64,000 bases of DNA from Martinezella lusitana (GTDB taxonomy: Bacteria; Pseudomonadota; Alphaproteobacteria; Rhizobiales; Rhizobiaceae): positions 124,001-188,000 of the forward strand of contig NZ_FMAF01000008.1 of assembly GCF_900094565.1 (NCBI RefSeq), given 5' to 3'. A model generated the notes under the pieces. That model worked only from the letters and a program-made list of their open reading frames with translations. It was not told the origin of the DNA and searched no databases. Each line of letters opens with the position of its first letter. Positions within the stretch are counted from its first letter, which is position 1. This document shows positions 8,834 to 17,244 of this stretch, piece after piece. Position numbers and translations under genes: made by a program.

Positions 8834-8872
8834 GAGCGGCGGCTCCGTGCCTAAGTGGGCCGACCGCCGCTC
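8834..8872 (+). other. Hairpin in the hpf-ptsN gap
   Basis: GAGCGGCGG at 8834-8842 pairs perfectly with CCGCCGCTC at 8864-8872. No T-run follows, and ptsN starts 40 bases later. It may be an RNA processing or stability element that separates hpf and ptsN expression. Confidence 0.4.
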
Positions 8873-8911
8873 CCCCGTTATCGGTTCTCGGCGACACGAA
8901 GGATAAAGAGA

Positions 8912-9376
8912 ATGGCATTGGCAGATTTGCTACACCAAGATGCGATCATCCCCGCCTTGAGGGCAAATTCCAAAAAACAACTGCTTCAGGAGCTGGCAGC
9001 CAAAGCCTCCAAACTGACCGGACTTCCCGAACGAGAGATTTTCGACGTGGTGCTGCAGCGCGAGCGCCTGGGCTCCACCGGCGTCGGCAACGGCATCGCC
9101 ATCCCGCATGGCAAGCTTGCCAGCATCAAATCCATCGCAGGCATTTTCGCGCGTCTCGAAGCACCGGTCGATTTTGAGGCGCTGGACGACCAGCCCGTCG
9201 ACCTCGTCTTCCTGCTGCTCGCGCCGGAAGGCGCAGGCGCCGATCATCTCAAGGCACTCTCACGCATCGCCCGCGTTTTGCGAGACCAGGACCTGGTCGC
9301 CAAGCTGCGCGCCACGGAATCCGCTTCGGCGATCTATGCATTCCTCAACGAGGAACAGGCATCCAACGCCGCTTAA
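8912..9376 (+). CDS. ptsN: PTS IIA-like nitrogen-regulatory protein PtsN (EIIA-Ntr)
   Basis: A 154-residue EIIA domain protein of the nitrogen-related phosphotransferase system. The phosphorylated histidine is His66 in the motif GIAIPHGKL, and the fold continues through VDLVFLLLAPEGAG. Phosphorylated through EI-Ntr and NPr, PtsN adjusts potassium transport, ABC transporters and other targets to nitrogen status. The frame is open back to 8855, but the ATG at 8912 follows a purine-rich GGATAAAGAGA and matches the family start (MALADLL). It is the last gene of the lptC-ptsN block and is closed by a strong terminator. Confidence 0.94.
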   Translation: MALADLLHQDAIIPALRANSKKQLLQELAAKASKLTGLPEREIFDVVLQRERLGSTGVGNGIAIPHGKLASIKSIAGIFARLEAPVDFEALDDQPVDLVFLLLAPEGAGADHLKALSRIARVLRDQDLVAKLRATESASAIYAFLNEEQASNAA

Positions 9377-9405
9377 CGGTGACTTGGATCACATCGGATC
9401 AAGGC

Positions 9406-9450
9406 AAAAATAAGAGCCGGATGATTGTGGATCATCCGGCTCTTATTTTT
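9406..9450. terminator. Bidirectional intrinsic terminator between ptsN and grpE
   Basis: A perfect 20-bp inverted repeat (9406-9425 with 9431-9450) has a 5-base loop, TGTGG. The stem ends in A5 on one side and T5 or more on the other, so it has the form of a rho-independent terminator on both strands. It lies exactly between the convergent ends of ptsN and grpE. Confidence 0.88.
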
Positions 9451-9464
9451 TTATCGCGTGAAGA

Positions 9465-10103
9465 TCAGGCGTCTTTTTCGTCCAGCGGGCTATTGGCGCC
9501 CTCTGCATTCTCGACGATCTTCGGGCCGCCCTTGGCGACGCCGACCATGGCCGGGCGCAGAACGCGCTCGCCGATGACGAAGCCGGCCTGCACGACCTGC
9601 ACGACCGTATTGTTCGGCACCTCTGAATTCGGCACCTCGAACATCGCCTGATGGAAATTGGGGTCGAACTTCTGCCCGATCGGCTCGATCTGGCGCACGC
9701 CATGGCGCTCCAGTGCCGAGAGCATGGACCGCTCGGTCATCTCGACGCCGTCGATCAGCGTCTGCAGGCCAGCATCGGCGCCGGCGCGCGCTTCGGCCGG
9801 AATGGCTTCCAGCGTGCGGCGCAGGTTGTCCGCCACTGCAAGCATGTCGCGGGCGAAGCTCGCCACGGAATAGGACTTCGCATCCTTCACATCACGCTCG
9901 GTGCGGCGGCGAAGATTGTCCATCTCGGCGGCGAGCCGAAGGTAGCGGTCACGCAGTTCGCCGTTTTCGGCCTTCAGCAGCTCGACCGGGTCCGGCTGAG
10001 ACGGCTCGGTCGCATCAATGGTTTCCGCTGCGTCTTGAGCGAAATCCGCTGATGTGTCGGCCGCCGCGGCGTCAGGTCCGGTTTTCGTTGTTTCGTCGGT
10101 CAT
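9465..10103 (-). CDS. grpE: Nucleotide exchange factor GrpE
   Basis: A 212-residue GrpE, the ADP/ATP exchange factor of DnaK. An acidic, disordered N-terminus (about 1-40) precedes the long dimerisation helix (LLKAENGELRDRYLRLAAEMDNLRRRTERD, split here only in description). The C-terminal beta domain follows, with FDPNFHQAMFEVPN and the conserved GYVIGERVLRPAMVGV-like ending, here GFVIGERVLRPA. It lies in the same orientation as hrcA but is separated from it by a GFA gene on the other strand, so the two are not a tight operon. Confidence 0.95.
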   Translation of the reverse strand: MTDETTKTGPDAAAADTSADFAQDAAETIDATEPSQPDPVELLKAENGELRDRYLRLAAEMDNLRRRTERDVKDAKSYSVASFARDMLAVADNLRRTLEAIPAEARAGADAGLQTLIDGVEMTERSMLSALERHGVRQIEPIGQKFDPNFHQAMFEVPNSEVPNNTVVQVVQAGFVIGERVLRPAMVGVAKGGPKIVENAEGANSPLDEKDA

Positions 10104-10314
10104 GACGGTCTCCGAATTGCTTTGTCTTTTGGATGTGCCCGATATCGAGGTTTAGCCGGAAAAAATCAAGGCTTTGTCGAGAAGATCAGCCAATTCGTGG
10201 CATTACGACGGTGGCAAGATACCGGCGGATCAGAGACGCTGGTTGCGACTCGGCTATCCAGGCCCTCTCTCCGATGATATAGTTAAGCGTATCTCAACAC
10301 GGCGGGTGAGATCA

Positions 10315-10749
10315 ATGTCCAGCGGCAAATCCCTTTCCGGCAAATGTTTCTGCGGTGCAGTCGAGGTCACCGTCGACGGCGAGCCTATCGCGATGGGCTA
10401 TTGCCACTGCGATTCCTGCCGGGAATGGTCGGCGGGACCGGTCAATGCCTTCTCGCTCTGGCCGCCCGAAGCCGTCCACATTACCAAGGGTGCAGATCGC
10501 ATCGGCAGCTACCAGAAGACCGAAACGAGCGCGCGCAAGTGGTGCACGGTCTGCGGGGGCCATCTGCTGACGGAGCATCCCCCATGGGGCGTAACCGATG
10601 TTTACGCCGCTGTCCTTCCCGGTCTCGACTTTCAACCGGCATTTCACGCCAATTACGAGACGACGGTGCTGCACATGAAAGATGGACTGCCGAAGCAGAA
10701 GGATTTTCCGGCGGAAATGGGCGGATCGGGAACGCTGCTTCCCGACTAG
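10315..10749 (+). CDS. GFA-family protein (Mss4-like, zinc-binding)
   Basis: A 144-residue protein of the glutathione-dependent formaldehyde-activating (GFA) family. Zinc-binding cysteines appear in the usual places: CFCGAVEV, CHCDSCRE and WCTVCGGH. The fold is Mss4-like. Most members have no proven activity and the founding enzyme's role is disputed. The frame is open upstream to 10174, but the ATG at 10315 fits the family start (about 10 residues before the first Cys pair). The gene is wedged between the divergent grpE start and the convergent hrcA end, with a 3-bp gap to the hrcA stop. Confidence 0.85.
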   Translation: MSSGKSLSGKCFCGAVEVTVDGEPIAMGYCHCDSCREWSAGPVNAFSLWPPEAVHITKGADRIGSYQKTETSARKWCTVCGGHLLTEHPPWGVTDVYAAVLPGLDFQPAFHANYETTVLHMKDGLPKQKDFPAEMGGSGTLLPD

Positions 10750-10752
10750 GCG

Positions 10753-11841
10753 TCAGATCCCTGGCCGCGACAGCCTCGAAATCAGCTGTGCCGTATAATC
10801 CACCATGGGCACGATGCGTGCGTAGTTCAGCCGCGTCGGACCGATGACGCCGACTGCTCCGACGATGCGATCGTCATCGTCGCGGTAGGGAGCGACGATG
10901 AGCGAGGAGCCGGACAGGGAAAAGAGCTTGTTTTCCGAACCGATGAAGATACGCACCCCCGGTCCGCTTTCCGCAAGGTTGAGGATCTCGATGAGACTGT
11001 CCTTCTTTTCAAGGTCATCGAATAGCAGACGCAGCCGGTCCAGATCCTCGGCGCCGCCGACGTCGGCCAGCAGATTGGCGTGGCCACGCACGATGAGTTG
11101 CGTCGGCTTGCCTTCGGCGTCGTCACCCGACAGCACCGCAATTCCGCGCTCGACCAGCTCATGCGACAGGCTGTCCAACTCCTGGCGGACGCTATCCTTC
11201 AGACTTTGCACACGCCGGCGGAATTCCGGAAGGGTCTGGCCGGCCATATGAGCATTGAGGAAATTGGCGGCCTCCGTCAGCTGCGACGAGGTGATGCCGG
11301 CCGGCAGTTCGATGATGCGGTTTTCGACCTGGTCATGATCGCCGACAAGCACCGCAAGCGCCTTGGTCGGCTCCAGCCGGATGAATTCCACATGCTTCAG
11401 CACGGGATCGCTTTTCGCGGTAATGACCAGGCCGGCGCCGCGCGAAATGCCAGACAGCATGCGGCTCGCCTCGGACATGACCGATTCCATCGGCTGGTCG
11501 CGATTGCTCCCGCGCACCTGCCGATCGATGTTGGCGCGGTCCTCGGCGGAGAGGTCACCGACCTGCATGAAGGCGTCGACGAAGAAGCGCAGGCCGATCT
11601 GGGTCGGCAGCCGGCCGGCGCTGATATGCGGCGAATAGATGAGACCAAGCTCTTCCAGGTCGCTCATGACATTGCGCACCGAAGCTGGCGACAAGGACAT
11701 GGGCAGCAGGCGCGAAAGATTGCGCGAACCGAGCGGCTCGCCGTTTTCGAGATAGCCTTCGACGATGCGGCGAAAGATTTCCTTGGAGCGTTCGTCAAGC
11801 GCAGCAATGACATCCGAAACCGTCGATGTCGTAAATACCAT
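10753..11841 (-). CDS. hrcA: Heat-inducible transcription repressor HrcA
   Basis: A 362-residue repressor that binds CIRCE inverted repeats, typically before groESL, with activity tuned by GroEL. The N-terminal winged helix is visible (SKEIFRRIVEGYLENGEPLGSRNLSR; then SPASVRNVMSDLEELGLI). The GAF-like middle and the C-terminal signature FIGSENKLFSLSGSSLIVAPY and GAVGVIGPTRLNYARIVPMVD follow. Length matches alphaproteobacterial HrcA. It is divergent from rph across 172 bp, the usual rhizobial neighbour. No CIRCE element (TTAGCACTC-N9-GAGTGCTAA) was seen in that gap. Confidence 0.95.
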   Translation of the reverse strand: MVFTTSTVSDVIAALDERSKEIFRRIVEGYLENGEPLGSRNLSRLLPMSLSPASVRNVMSDLEELGLIYSPHISAGRLPTQIGLRFFVDAFMQVGDLSAEDRANIDRQVRGSNRDQPMESVMSEASRMLSGISRGAGLVITAKSDPVLKHVEFIRLEPTKALAVLVGDHDQVENRIIELPAGITSSQLTEAANFLNAHMAGQTLPEFRRRVQSLKDSVRQELDSLSHELVERGIAVLSGDDAEGKPTQLIVRGHANLLADVGGAEDLDRLRLLFDDLEKKDSLIEILNLAESGPGVRIFIGSENKLFSLSGSSLIVAPYRDDDDRIVGAVGVIGPTRLNYARIVPMVDYTAQLISRLSRPGI

Positions 11842-12013
11842 TTTGCTGCCAAATCCGTTCCATTGAGCCTTAGTGAAAATATAATCATTCAGTTAGCAAT
11901 CGCAAAAGGGAAAAATGCGGTTACCGCCGCAGTGGGGCGTTAAAGCCTGCTTTTCCTTTGCAAAAGCCTCCTCTGGGTCGTAGAAGCGGTCAACGAAGTT
12001 TCAGGAGAGTGGA

Positions 12014-12730
12014 ATGCGGCCTTCAGGCAGAAAAACCGATCAGATGCGCAAGGTGTCGTTCGAGCGCAATTTTTCCAAGCATGCGGAAGGCTCGTGCCTG
12101 GTCAAGTTCGGCGATACGCATGTGCTCTGCACGGCAAGCCTGGAAGAAAAGACGCCGCCATGGCTGCGCAACAGCGGCAAGGGTTGGGTCACGGCTGAAT
12201 ACGGCATGCTGCCGCGCGCGACCGGCGAGCGCATGAAGCGCGAAGCTGCCGCCGGCAAGCAGGGCGGCCGCACGCAGGAAATCCAGCGCCTCATCGGCCG
12301 CTCGCTGCGCGCCGTCGTCGACCTGAAGGAGCTCGGCGAACGCCAGATCACCGTCGACTGCGACGTCATCCAGGCCGATGGCGGCACGCGTACCGCGTCG
12401 ATCACCGGTGGGTGGATCGCGCTCTACGATTGCATGAAGTGGATGGAAAGCCGCAACATGATCAAAGTCGACCGCGTGCTGAAAGATCACATCGCGGCGA
12501 TCTCCTGCGGCATCTTCGCCAGCCAGCCGGTGATCGACCTCGATTATCTCGAGGATTCCTCGGCAGAAACCGACGCCAACTTCGTCATGACCGGCAAAGG
12601 CGGGATCGTCGAGATCCAGGGAACGGCCGAGGGCACGCCCTTCAGCGAAGAGGAATTCGCCACGCTCCTGGGCCTTGCCAAGAACGGCATTGCCGAACTG
12701 GTGGATCTGCAGAAGCAGGCGATCGTCTGA
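12014..12730 (+). CDS. rph: Ribonuclease PH
   Basis: A 238-residue phosphate-dependent 3'-5' exoribonuclease that trims tRNA precursors. It shows MRPSGRKTDQMRKV at the start, the GWVTAEYGMLPRAT segment, and the phosphate and RNA-binding motif GGRTQEIQRLIGRSLRAVVD (near residues 83-102). The IQADGGTRTASITGG motif follows. Length and motifs match the family throughout. CAGGAGAGTGGA precedes the ATG. The following VOC and rdgB genes are closely spaced on the same strand, suggesting one transcript from rph to hemW. Confidence 0.96.
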   Translation: MRPSGRKTDQMRKVSFERNFSKHAEGSCLVKFGDTHVLCTASLEEKTPPWLRNSGKGWVTAEYGMLPRATGERMKREAAAGKQGGRTQEIQRLIGRSLRAVVDLKELGERQITVDCDVIQADGGTRTASITGGWIALYDCMKWMESRNMIKVDRVLKDHIAAISCGIFASQPVIDLDYLEDSSAETDANFVMTGKGGIVEIQGTAEGTPFSEEEFATLLGLAKNGIAELVDLQKQAIV

Positions 12731-12742
12731 GGATATCCTGCA

Positions 12743-13159
12743 ATGGCGGACGCGGCTCTCGAAGGCATCTTGGAAACCGCTCTCTATGCGGACGATCTCG
12801 ATGCGATCGAGGCCTTTTATAGCGGCATTCTCGGGCTCGAGAAGATCGCACGTGGTGGTAACCGCCATGTCTTTTATCGTTGCGGGCCGGGCGTGCTGTT
12901 GATCTTCAATCCGGCCGAGACGATGAAGCCGCCGGAACCGGGCTCCCTTCCCGTGCCGCCGCATGGCACGACGGGCGATGGTCATGTCTGCTTTCGGCTC
13001 AGCGGCGACGACATCGAGGCAATGGCCCGGAAGCTGAAGGCTGCGGGCATTGCCATCGAAGCCGATTTTCACTGGCCGAACGGCGGCCGCTCGATCTATT
13101 TCCGCGATCCGGCCGGCAACAGCCTGGAATGCGCCGAACCCCGCATCTGGGGCTTATGA
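12743..13159 (+). CDS. VOC-family protein (glyoxalase/bleomycin-resistance fold)
   Basis: A 138-residue vicinal-oxygen-chelate protein made of two beta-alpha-beta-beta-beta modules. Metal-ligand-like positions appear in LETALYADDLDAIEAFYSGILGL-type opening, the central HGTTGDGHVCFRL and the closing IYFRDPAGNSLECAEPRIW. VOC proteins range from glyoxalase I to dioxygenases and antibiotic-binding proteins; substrate cannot be told here. It starts 12 bp after rph, and its stop overlaps an alternative rdgB start, so it is embedded in the rph-rdgB-hemW transcription unit. Confidence 0.85.
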   Translation: MADAALEGILETALYADDLDAIEAFYSGILGLEKIARGGNRHVFYRCGPGVLLIFNPAETMKPPEPGSLPVPPHGTTGDGHVCFRLSGDDIEAMARKLKAAGIAIEADFHWPNGGRSIYFRDPAGNSLECAEPRIWGL

Positions 13160-13170
13160 CGGGACAAGAC

Positions 13171-13815
13171 ATGCGCAAACTCGATACCAAGACCATCGTC
13201 GTCGCCAGCCACAATGCCGGCAAGATCCGCGAAATCGAGGATCTGATCGGCCCCTTCGGCTTTGCCGCCAAGTCGGCCGCCGACCTCAATTTCATCGAAC
13301 CGGACGAAACAGGCACGACCTTCGAGGAAAATGCCGCGATCAAGGCACTGGCCTCGGCGCATGCTTCCGGCCTGCCGGCACTGTCCGACGATTCCGGCCT
13401 GGTGATCGATGCGCTCGGCGGCGATCCGGGGGTCTATACCGCCAACTGGGCTGAAACAGCTGACGGCACTCGCGACTTCGCCATGGCGATGCAGAAGGTC
13501 GAAACCGCGCTGGAAAAAGCCGGCGCCACCTCGCCTGAACGCCGTACGGCTCGTTTCGTCAGCGTGCTTTGCCTTGCCTGGCCGGACGGACATACCGAAC
13601 TTTTCCGCGGCGAAGTCGAAGGCGCCGTCGTCTGGCCGCCGCGCGGCACCCAGGGCTTCGGCTATGATCCGATATTCCAGCCGGAGGGATATGAGACGAC
13701 CTTCGGCGAGATGAGCGCCGACGAGAAGCATGGCTGGAAGCCCGGCAATCCGCAGGCGCTGTCGCATCGCGCCCGCGCCTTCAAGGTCTTTGTCGAAACC
13801 TGTCTGGAGGCGTAG
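13171..13815 (+). CDS. rdgB: RdgB/HAM1-family non-canonical purine NTP pyrophosphatase
   Basis: A 214-residue house-cleaning enzyme that hydrolyses dITP, XTP and related deaminated purine nucleotides, keeping them out of DNA. The opening IVVASHNAGKIREIEDL carries the conserved SHNxGK nucleotide-binding motif. The catalytic part shows TFEENAAIKA and LSDDSGLVIDALGGDPGVY, and the C-terminal segment GFGYDPIFQPEG and LSHRARAF complete the family pattern. An in-frame ATG at 13156 overlaps the VOC stop; the ATG at 13171 is chosen because it matches the usual start (MRKL). Conserved neighbours are rph and hemW. Confidence 0.94.
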   Translation: MRKLDTKTIVVASHNAGKIREIEDLIGPFGFAAKSAADLNFIEPDETGTTFEENAAIKALASAHASGLPALSDDSGLVIDALGGDPGVYTANWAETADGTRDFAMAMQKVETALEKAGATSPERRTARFVSVLCLAWPDGHTELFRGEVEGAVVWPPRGTQGFGYDPIFQPEGYETTFGEMSADEKHGWKPGNPQALSHRARAFKVFVETCLEA

Positions 13816-13833
13816 GCTTACTTCGTGGAGATC

Positions 13834-15027
13834 ATGGATTCGCAAGACCTGATGCGCGGGGCGCAATTGCTACCGGATACCGGCGAGCCTGGTTTCGGCG
13901 TCTATGTGCATTGGCCCTTCTGCGCGGCCAAATGTCCCTATTGCGATTTCAACAGCCATGTCCGTCACCAGCCTGTTGATCAGGAGCGTTTCGCTGCCGC
14001 CTTTCTGAAGGAGATGGCATCGATGCGGATGATCAGCGGCCCGAAAACAGTGACCAGCATCTTCCTCGGCGGCGGCACACCTTCGCTGATGAAGCCGGAG
14101 ACGGTCGGTACGATCCTCGATGGCATCGCCAGGACCTGGCATGTGCCTGACGGCATTGAGATCACCATGGAGGCCAATCCATCGAGCGTCGAGGCCGAGC
14201 GCTTCCGCGGCTATCGCGCCACCGGTGTCAATCGCGTGTCGATGGGCGTGCAGGCACTGAACGACCGCGACCTGAAATTCCTGGGCCGCCTGCACGATGT
14301 CGCCGACGCGCTGAAGGCGATCAAGCTGGCGCGCGAGATCTTCCCGCGCATGTCCTTCGACCTCATCTATGCCCGCCCGAACCAGACAGTCGAGGAATGG
14401 GAACGCGAGCTGAAGGAGGCAATCTCCTACGCCGTCGACCACCTCTCGCTCTATCAATTGACCATCGAGGAAGGCACGCCCTTCTACGGCCTTCACAAGG
14501 CCGGTAAATTGATCGTGCCCGACGGCGACCAGTCGGCGCTGCTCTACGAGGCAACGCAGGAGATCACCGAGCGCGAGGGCATGCCGGCCTACGAGGTCTC
14601 CAACCACGCGCGTCCCGGCGCCGAAAGCCGGCATAATCTCACCTACTGGCGCTATGGCGACTATGCCGGGATCGGTCCCGGCGCCCATGGCCGGCTGACC
14701 CGCGGCTCGCAAAAGCTTGCAACGGCCACCGAGCGGAAGCCGGAGAGCTGGCTTGAGATGGTCGAGCGCGACGGCCATGGCATGGTCGATCAGGAAATGC
14801 TCGGCTTCGACGAGCAGGCCGACGAATTGCTGCTGATGGGCCTGCGCCTGAAGGAGGGTGTCGACCTCGCCCGCTGGCAGGAACTCTCCGGCCGGGATCC
14901 AGATCCGCAGCGCGAGGCTTTCCTGCTGGAGCACGGGTTCATCGAGCGGCTGGGCAATTCCCGCCTGCGCTGCACGCCGACGGGAATGCTGCTCCTCGAT
15001 TCCGTCGTTGCCGATCTGGCCTGTTAG
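13834..15027 (+). CDS. hemW: Radical SAM family heme chaperone HemW
   Basis: A protein of about 397 residues with the radical-SAM cluster motif CAAKCPYCDF (CxxxCxxC, then the extra Cys of the HemW type) after VYVHWPF. GGGTPS, the EANPSS strand and RVSMGVQ are also typical. HemW was formerly called a coproporphyrinogen III oxidase (HemN-like) but is now seen as a heme chaperone; it lacks the HemN-specific N-terminus. An in-frame GTG at 13825 is an alternative start. It ends the rightward rph-VOC-rdgB-hemW set, 18 bp after rdgB. Confidence 0.92.
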   Translation: MDSQDLMRGAQLLPDTGEPGFGVYVHWPFCAAKCPYCDFNSHVRHQPVDQERFAAAFLKEMASMRMISGPKTVTSIFLGGGTPSLMKPETVGTILDGIARTWHVPDGIEITMEANPSSVEAERFRGYRATGVNRVSMGVQALNDRDLKFLGRLHDVADALKAIKLAREIFPRMSFDLIYARPNQTVEEWERELKEAISYAVDHLSLYQLTIEEGTPFYGLHKAGKLIVPDGDQSALLYEATQEITEREGMPAYEVSNHARPGAESRHNLTYWRYGDYAGIGPGAHGRLTRGSQKLATATERKPESWLEMVERDGHGMVDQEMLGFDEQADELLLMGLRLKEGVDLARWQELSGRDPDPQREAFLLEHGFIERLGNSRLRCTPTGMLLLDSVVADLAC

Positions 15028-15080
15028 TCACCTCCCTCGAGGGCGGGGCAATTGCATATGGGGCATGCCGGTGCCGCAAG

Positions 15081-15131
15081 CTCCTTCTCCCCTCGGGGAG
15101 AAGTTGGCCCGAAGGGTCGGATGAGGGGGCG
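15081..15131 (+). repeat. RIME-like palindromic intergenic repeat, copy 1
   Basis: A hairpin-forming element between hemW and a convergent DMT gene. TTCTCCCC and GGGGAGAA form the first stem, and GGCCCGAAGGGTCGG with TGAGGGGG completes the unit. The same unit occurs at 30455-30505 and, inverted, at 30560-30610. The pattern resembles the rhizobial RIME elements. Confidence 0.75.
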
Positions 15132-15142
15132 CGGCAACGATC

Positions 15143-16072
15143 TCATCTCATATGCGATTCCCCTGCCCTCAAGAGGAGGGTAAACAGCCGTCCGTCGATC
15201 GCCGCAAGGCCGAGCGCGATCATCGCCATGCCGATGAAGTGCTTCGGCTGCAAGTCCTCGCCGAGAATCAGTGCACCGAGCAGGATGGCGCTGACAGGGA
15301 TGAGGAAGGTCACCAGCATCAAGTTGGTAGCGCCTGCGGTCGCGAGAATGCGGAAGAACAGCACATAGGCGACGGCCGTCGACAGGATGGCGAGGCCCGC
15401 GAGCGCCAGCCAGGTTTCGGCCGATGGCATCGCGAGCGTCCAGGGGCGGTCAACGAAAAGAGCGATCGGCAGCAGCAGGACGGTCGAGGCCGTCACCTGA
15501 CCGGCGGCGGGAATGATGGGCGCCAACCCCATGCGGCGGAAGCGGCGTCCGAAGATGCCGGCGAGGGAATAGGTGAAGGCGGCTCCCAATACGGCGAGCT
15601 GCGCCAGCACATTCGAACCGAGGCTTGCGAGCACCGACGGGCCGATCATCAGGGCCACGCCGGCAAAGCCGACGATGACGCCGACAAGGCGATTGCCGGT
15701 CATCTTCTCATCCGACGTCAGAAGATGCGCGACCACGACGCCGAAAAGCGGTGTCGTCGCGTTGAGGATCGAGGCAAGGCCGCTGGCAATATGCGTCTGG
15801 CCCCAGACGATCAGCAGGAAGGGAATAACATTGTTGAGGAAGCCCATGCCGAAGAAGGCGAGCCAGACCTGGCGATCGCGTGGCATGGAATGCCCGGTCA
15901 CGCGCACGATGACATGCAGAGCGATAGCGGCAAGTGCGACACGCGCTGTCACGATGGTAAAGGGCGGCAGTTCATGGACCAGAATGCCGTTGAACAGGAA
16001 GGAGCCGCCCCACAGGAGGGATAGTCCCACAAGCATGCCCCACTCGACTGCGCCCATGGACTTCTGCGGCAT
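15143..16072 (-). CDS. DMT (EamA) family transporter
   Basis: A 309-residue integral membrane protein with about ten hydrophobic helices arranged as two EamA repeats. WGMLVGLSLLWGGSFLFNG opens the first repeat, with the typical TxARVALAA helix, and a second repeat begins near residue 155. Drug/metabolite transporters of this family mostly export amino acids or small metabolites. The frame is open to 16204, but the ATG at 16072 gives the normal family start. It is divergent from a GcvA-type LysR gene, with inverted repeats in between, so that regulator probably controls it. Confidence 0.86.
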   Translation of the reverse strand: MPQKSMGAVEWGMLVGLSLLWGGSFLFNGILVHELPPFTIVTARVALAAIALHVIVRVTGHSMPRDRQVWLAFFGMGFLNNVIPFLLIVWGQTHIASGLASILNATTPLFGVVVAHLLTSDEKMTGNRLVGVIVGFAGVALMIGPSVLASLGSNVLAQLAVLGAAFTYSLAGIFGRRFRRMGLAPIIPAAGQVTASTVLLLPIALFVDRPWTLAMPSAETWLALAGLAILSTAVAYVLFFRILATAGATNLMLVTFLIPVSAILLGALILGEDLQPKHFIGMAMIALGLAAIDGRLFTLLLRAGESHMR

Positions 16073-16097
16073 CACGATAGTCTCCAGTATTTCATTC

Positions 16098-16231
16098 GAT
16101 TGAGTTTTACTTATGGACGGCCGGAATCTCATACTGTTGCCAACCATCGGAATTGCTGAAATAATCTCGCGATAGCGGGCCTCTGGCAAGCGAGTCTTTC
16201 TCATTCAATGATTTAGCTGAACTCAATCATT
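16098..16231. promoter_or_regulatory. Inverted-repeat sites between the DMT and LysR genes (candidate LysR operators)
   Basis: AATGATT (16207-16213) and AATCATT (16225-16231) form an inverted repeat spaced by 11 bases, the T-N11-A layout of LysR-type binding sites. Its right arm touches the LysR start codon at 16232. GATTGAGTT at 16098-16106 is also exactly inverted as AACTCAATC at 16220-16228. This fits a regulator that controls itself and the divergent exporter. Confidence 0.45.
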
Positions 16232-17128
16232 ATGGATCAGTTGCCGTCTCTTTCGGCCCTCAGGGCCTTCGAAGCATCAGCCCGTCATCTCAGCATGACG
16301 CTGGCGGCAAACGAGCTGCATGTCACGCCTGGCGCCATCAGCCTGCAGATCCGGGACCTCGAAAGCGCGCTCGGCGTACGGCTTTTCGAGCGCCGGGCGC
16401 GCAGCCTTGCGTTGACCACAGGAGGCGCCGACTATTTCGCGACGATGCGCACGGCCTTCCGCCTCATTCGCGAGGCAACCACGGCCCTGACGATGCGCTC
16501 AAGGGACACAGTGCTGACCGTCGCCTGCACTGCCGGTTTTGCCACGCATTGGCTGGTGCCGCGGCTTCGGCGCTTCGAGCAGGCTCATCCCGATATCGAT
16601 CTGCGCATCAGCGCCTCGCATCGCATGATGGATTTCCAGCGGGACGGGATCGACATCGCCATCCGCCACGGGCTCGGCGGCTATGAAGGGCTGGCAAGCG
16701 AAAGGCTGCTCGATGACGAATATGTGCCGATTTGCACCCCCGAGATGGCGGCGACACTCGGCCCCTCGCCCGTCGTCGACAATCTGGCGGATCAGACCCT
16801 GATTCATGACGTCTATCGGCGCGACTGGGAGCTCTGGCTGCAGGCTGCGGGCGCGACGCGTGTGGACGCCACGCGCGGGCCGGTCTTCACGGATGGCACC
16901 GGGGCTTATCACGCCATGAAGGCAGGGCTCGGCATCGCACTGATGCGCCGCTCCTTCGTCGAGCAGGAATTGGCAGGCGGGACGCTGATAGCCCCCTTCC
17001 CCATCGGGTTTGCCAGCGCACTCGCCTATCATCTCGTCTATCCGCCGGGCGCGCTGGAACGGCCGGCGGTTGCGGCCCTCCGCTCCTGGCTGCTCTCCGA
17101 AGTCTCACATGCGACGCCGCCGACATAG
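16232..17128 (+). CDS. LysR-family transcriptional regulator, GcvA type
   Basis: A 298-residue LysR regulator. The N-terminal winged HTH reads LSALRAFEASARHLSMTLAANELHVTPGAISLQIRDLE, with the recognition helix near residues 32-50. The phrase LPSLSALRAFEAxAR is typical of the GcvA subgroup. The effector domain follows from about residue 90 (TVACTAGFATHWLVPRL). Its ligand is unknown. No ribosome-binding site is evident, because the AT-rich operator-like repeat runs right up to the ATG. The mRNA may be leaderless or weakly translated. Confidence 0.88.
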   Translation: MDQLPSLSALRAFEASARHLSMTLAANELHVTPGAISLQIRDLESALGVRLFERRARSLALTTGGADYFATMRTAFRLIREATTALTMRSRDTVLTVACTAGFATHWLVPRLRRFEQAHPDIDLRISASHRMMDFQRDGIDIAIRHGLGGYEGLASERLLDDEYVPICTPEMAATLGPSPVVDNLADQTLIHDVYRRDWELWLQAAGATRVDATRGPVFTDGTGAYHAMKAGLGIALMRRSFVEQELAGGTLIAPFPIGFASALAYHLVYPPGALERPAVAALRSWLLSEVSHATPPT

Positions 17129-17192
17129 GCAGGCTCGAACACCTGATCGGTCATCCCCGTCAACATCAAGCAGACAAGGTCACCCAAAGAAA

Positions 17193-17216
17193 ACGGCCGG
17201 CGCTGAGGCCGGCCGT
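17193..17216 (-). terminator. Intrinsic terminator of dnaA
   Basis: ACGGCCGGC (17193-17201) and GCCGGCCGT (17208-17216) form a perfect 9-bp stem with a 6-base loop. Read leftward, the stem is followed by TTTCTTTGGG, a short T-rich tract. It lies about 30 bp past the dnaA stop. Confidence 0.75.
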
Positions 17217-17244
17217 GAAACGAAGAGCGGATAGCGCCCGCCGC

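Noticed and set aside
11842..12013. CIRCE operator in the hrcA-rph gap.
   Set aside because: No sequence close to TTAGCACTC-N9-GAGTGCTAA was found in the interval.
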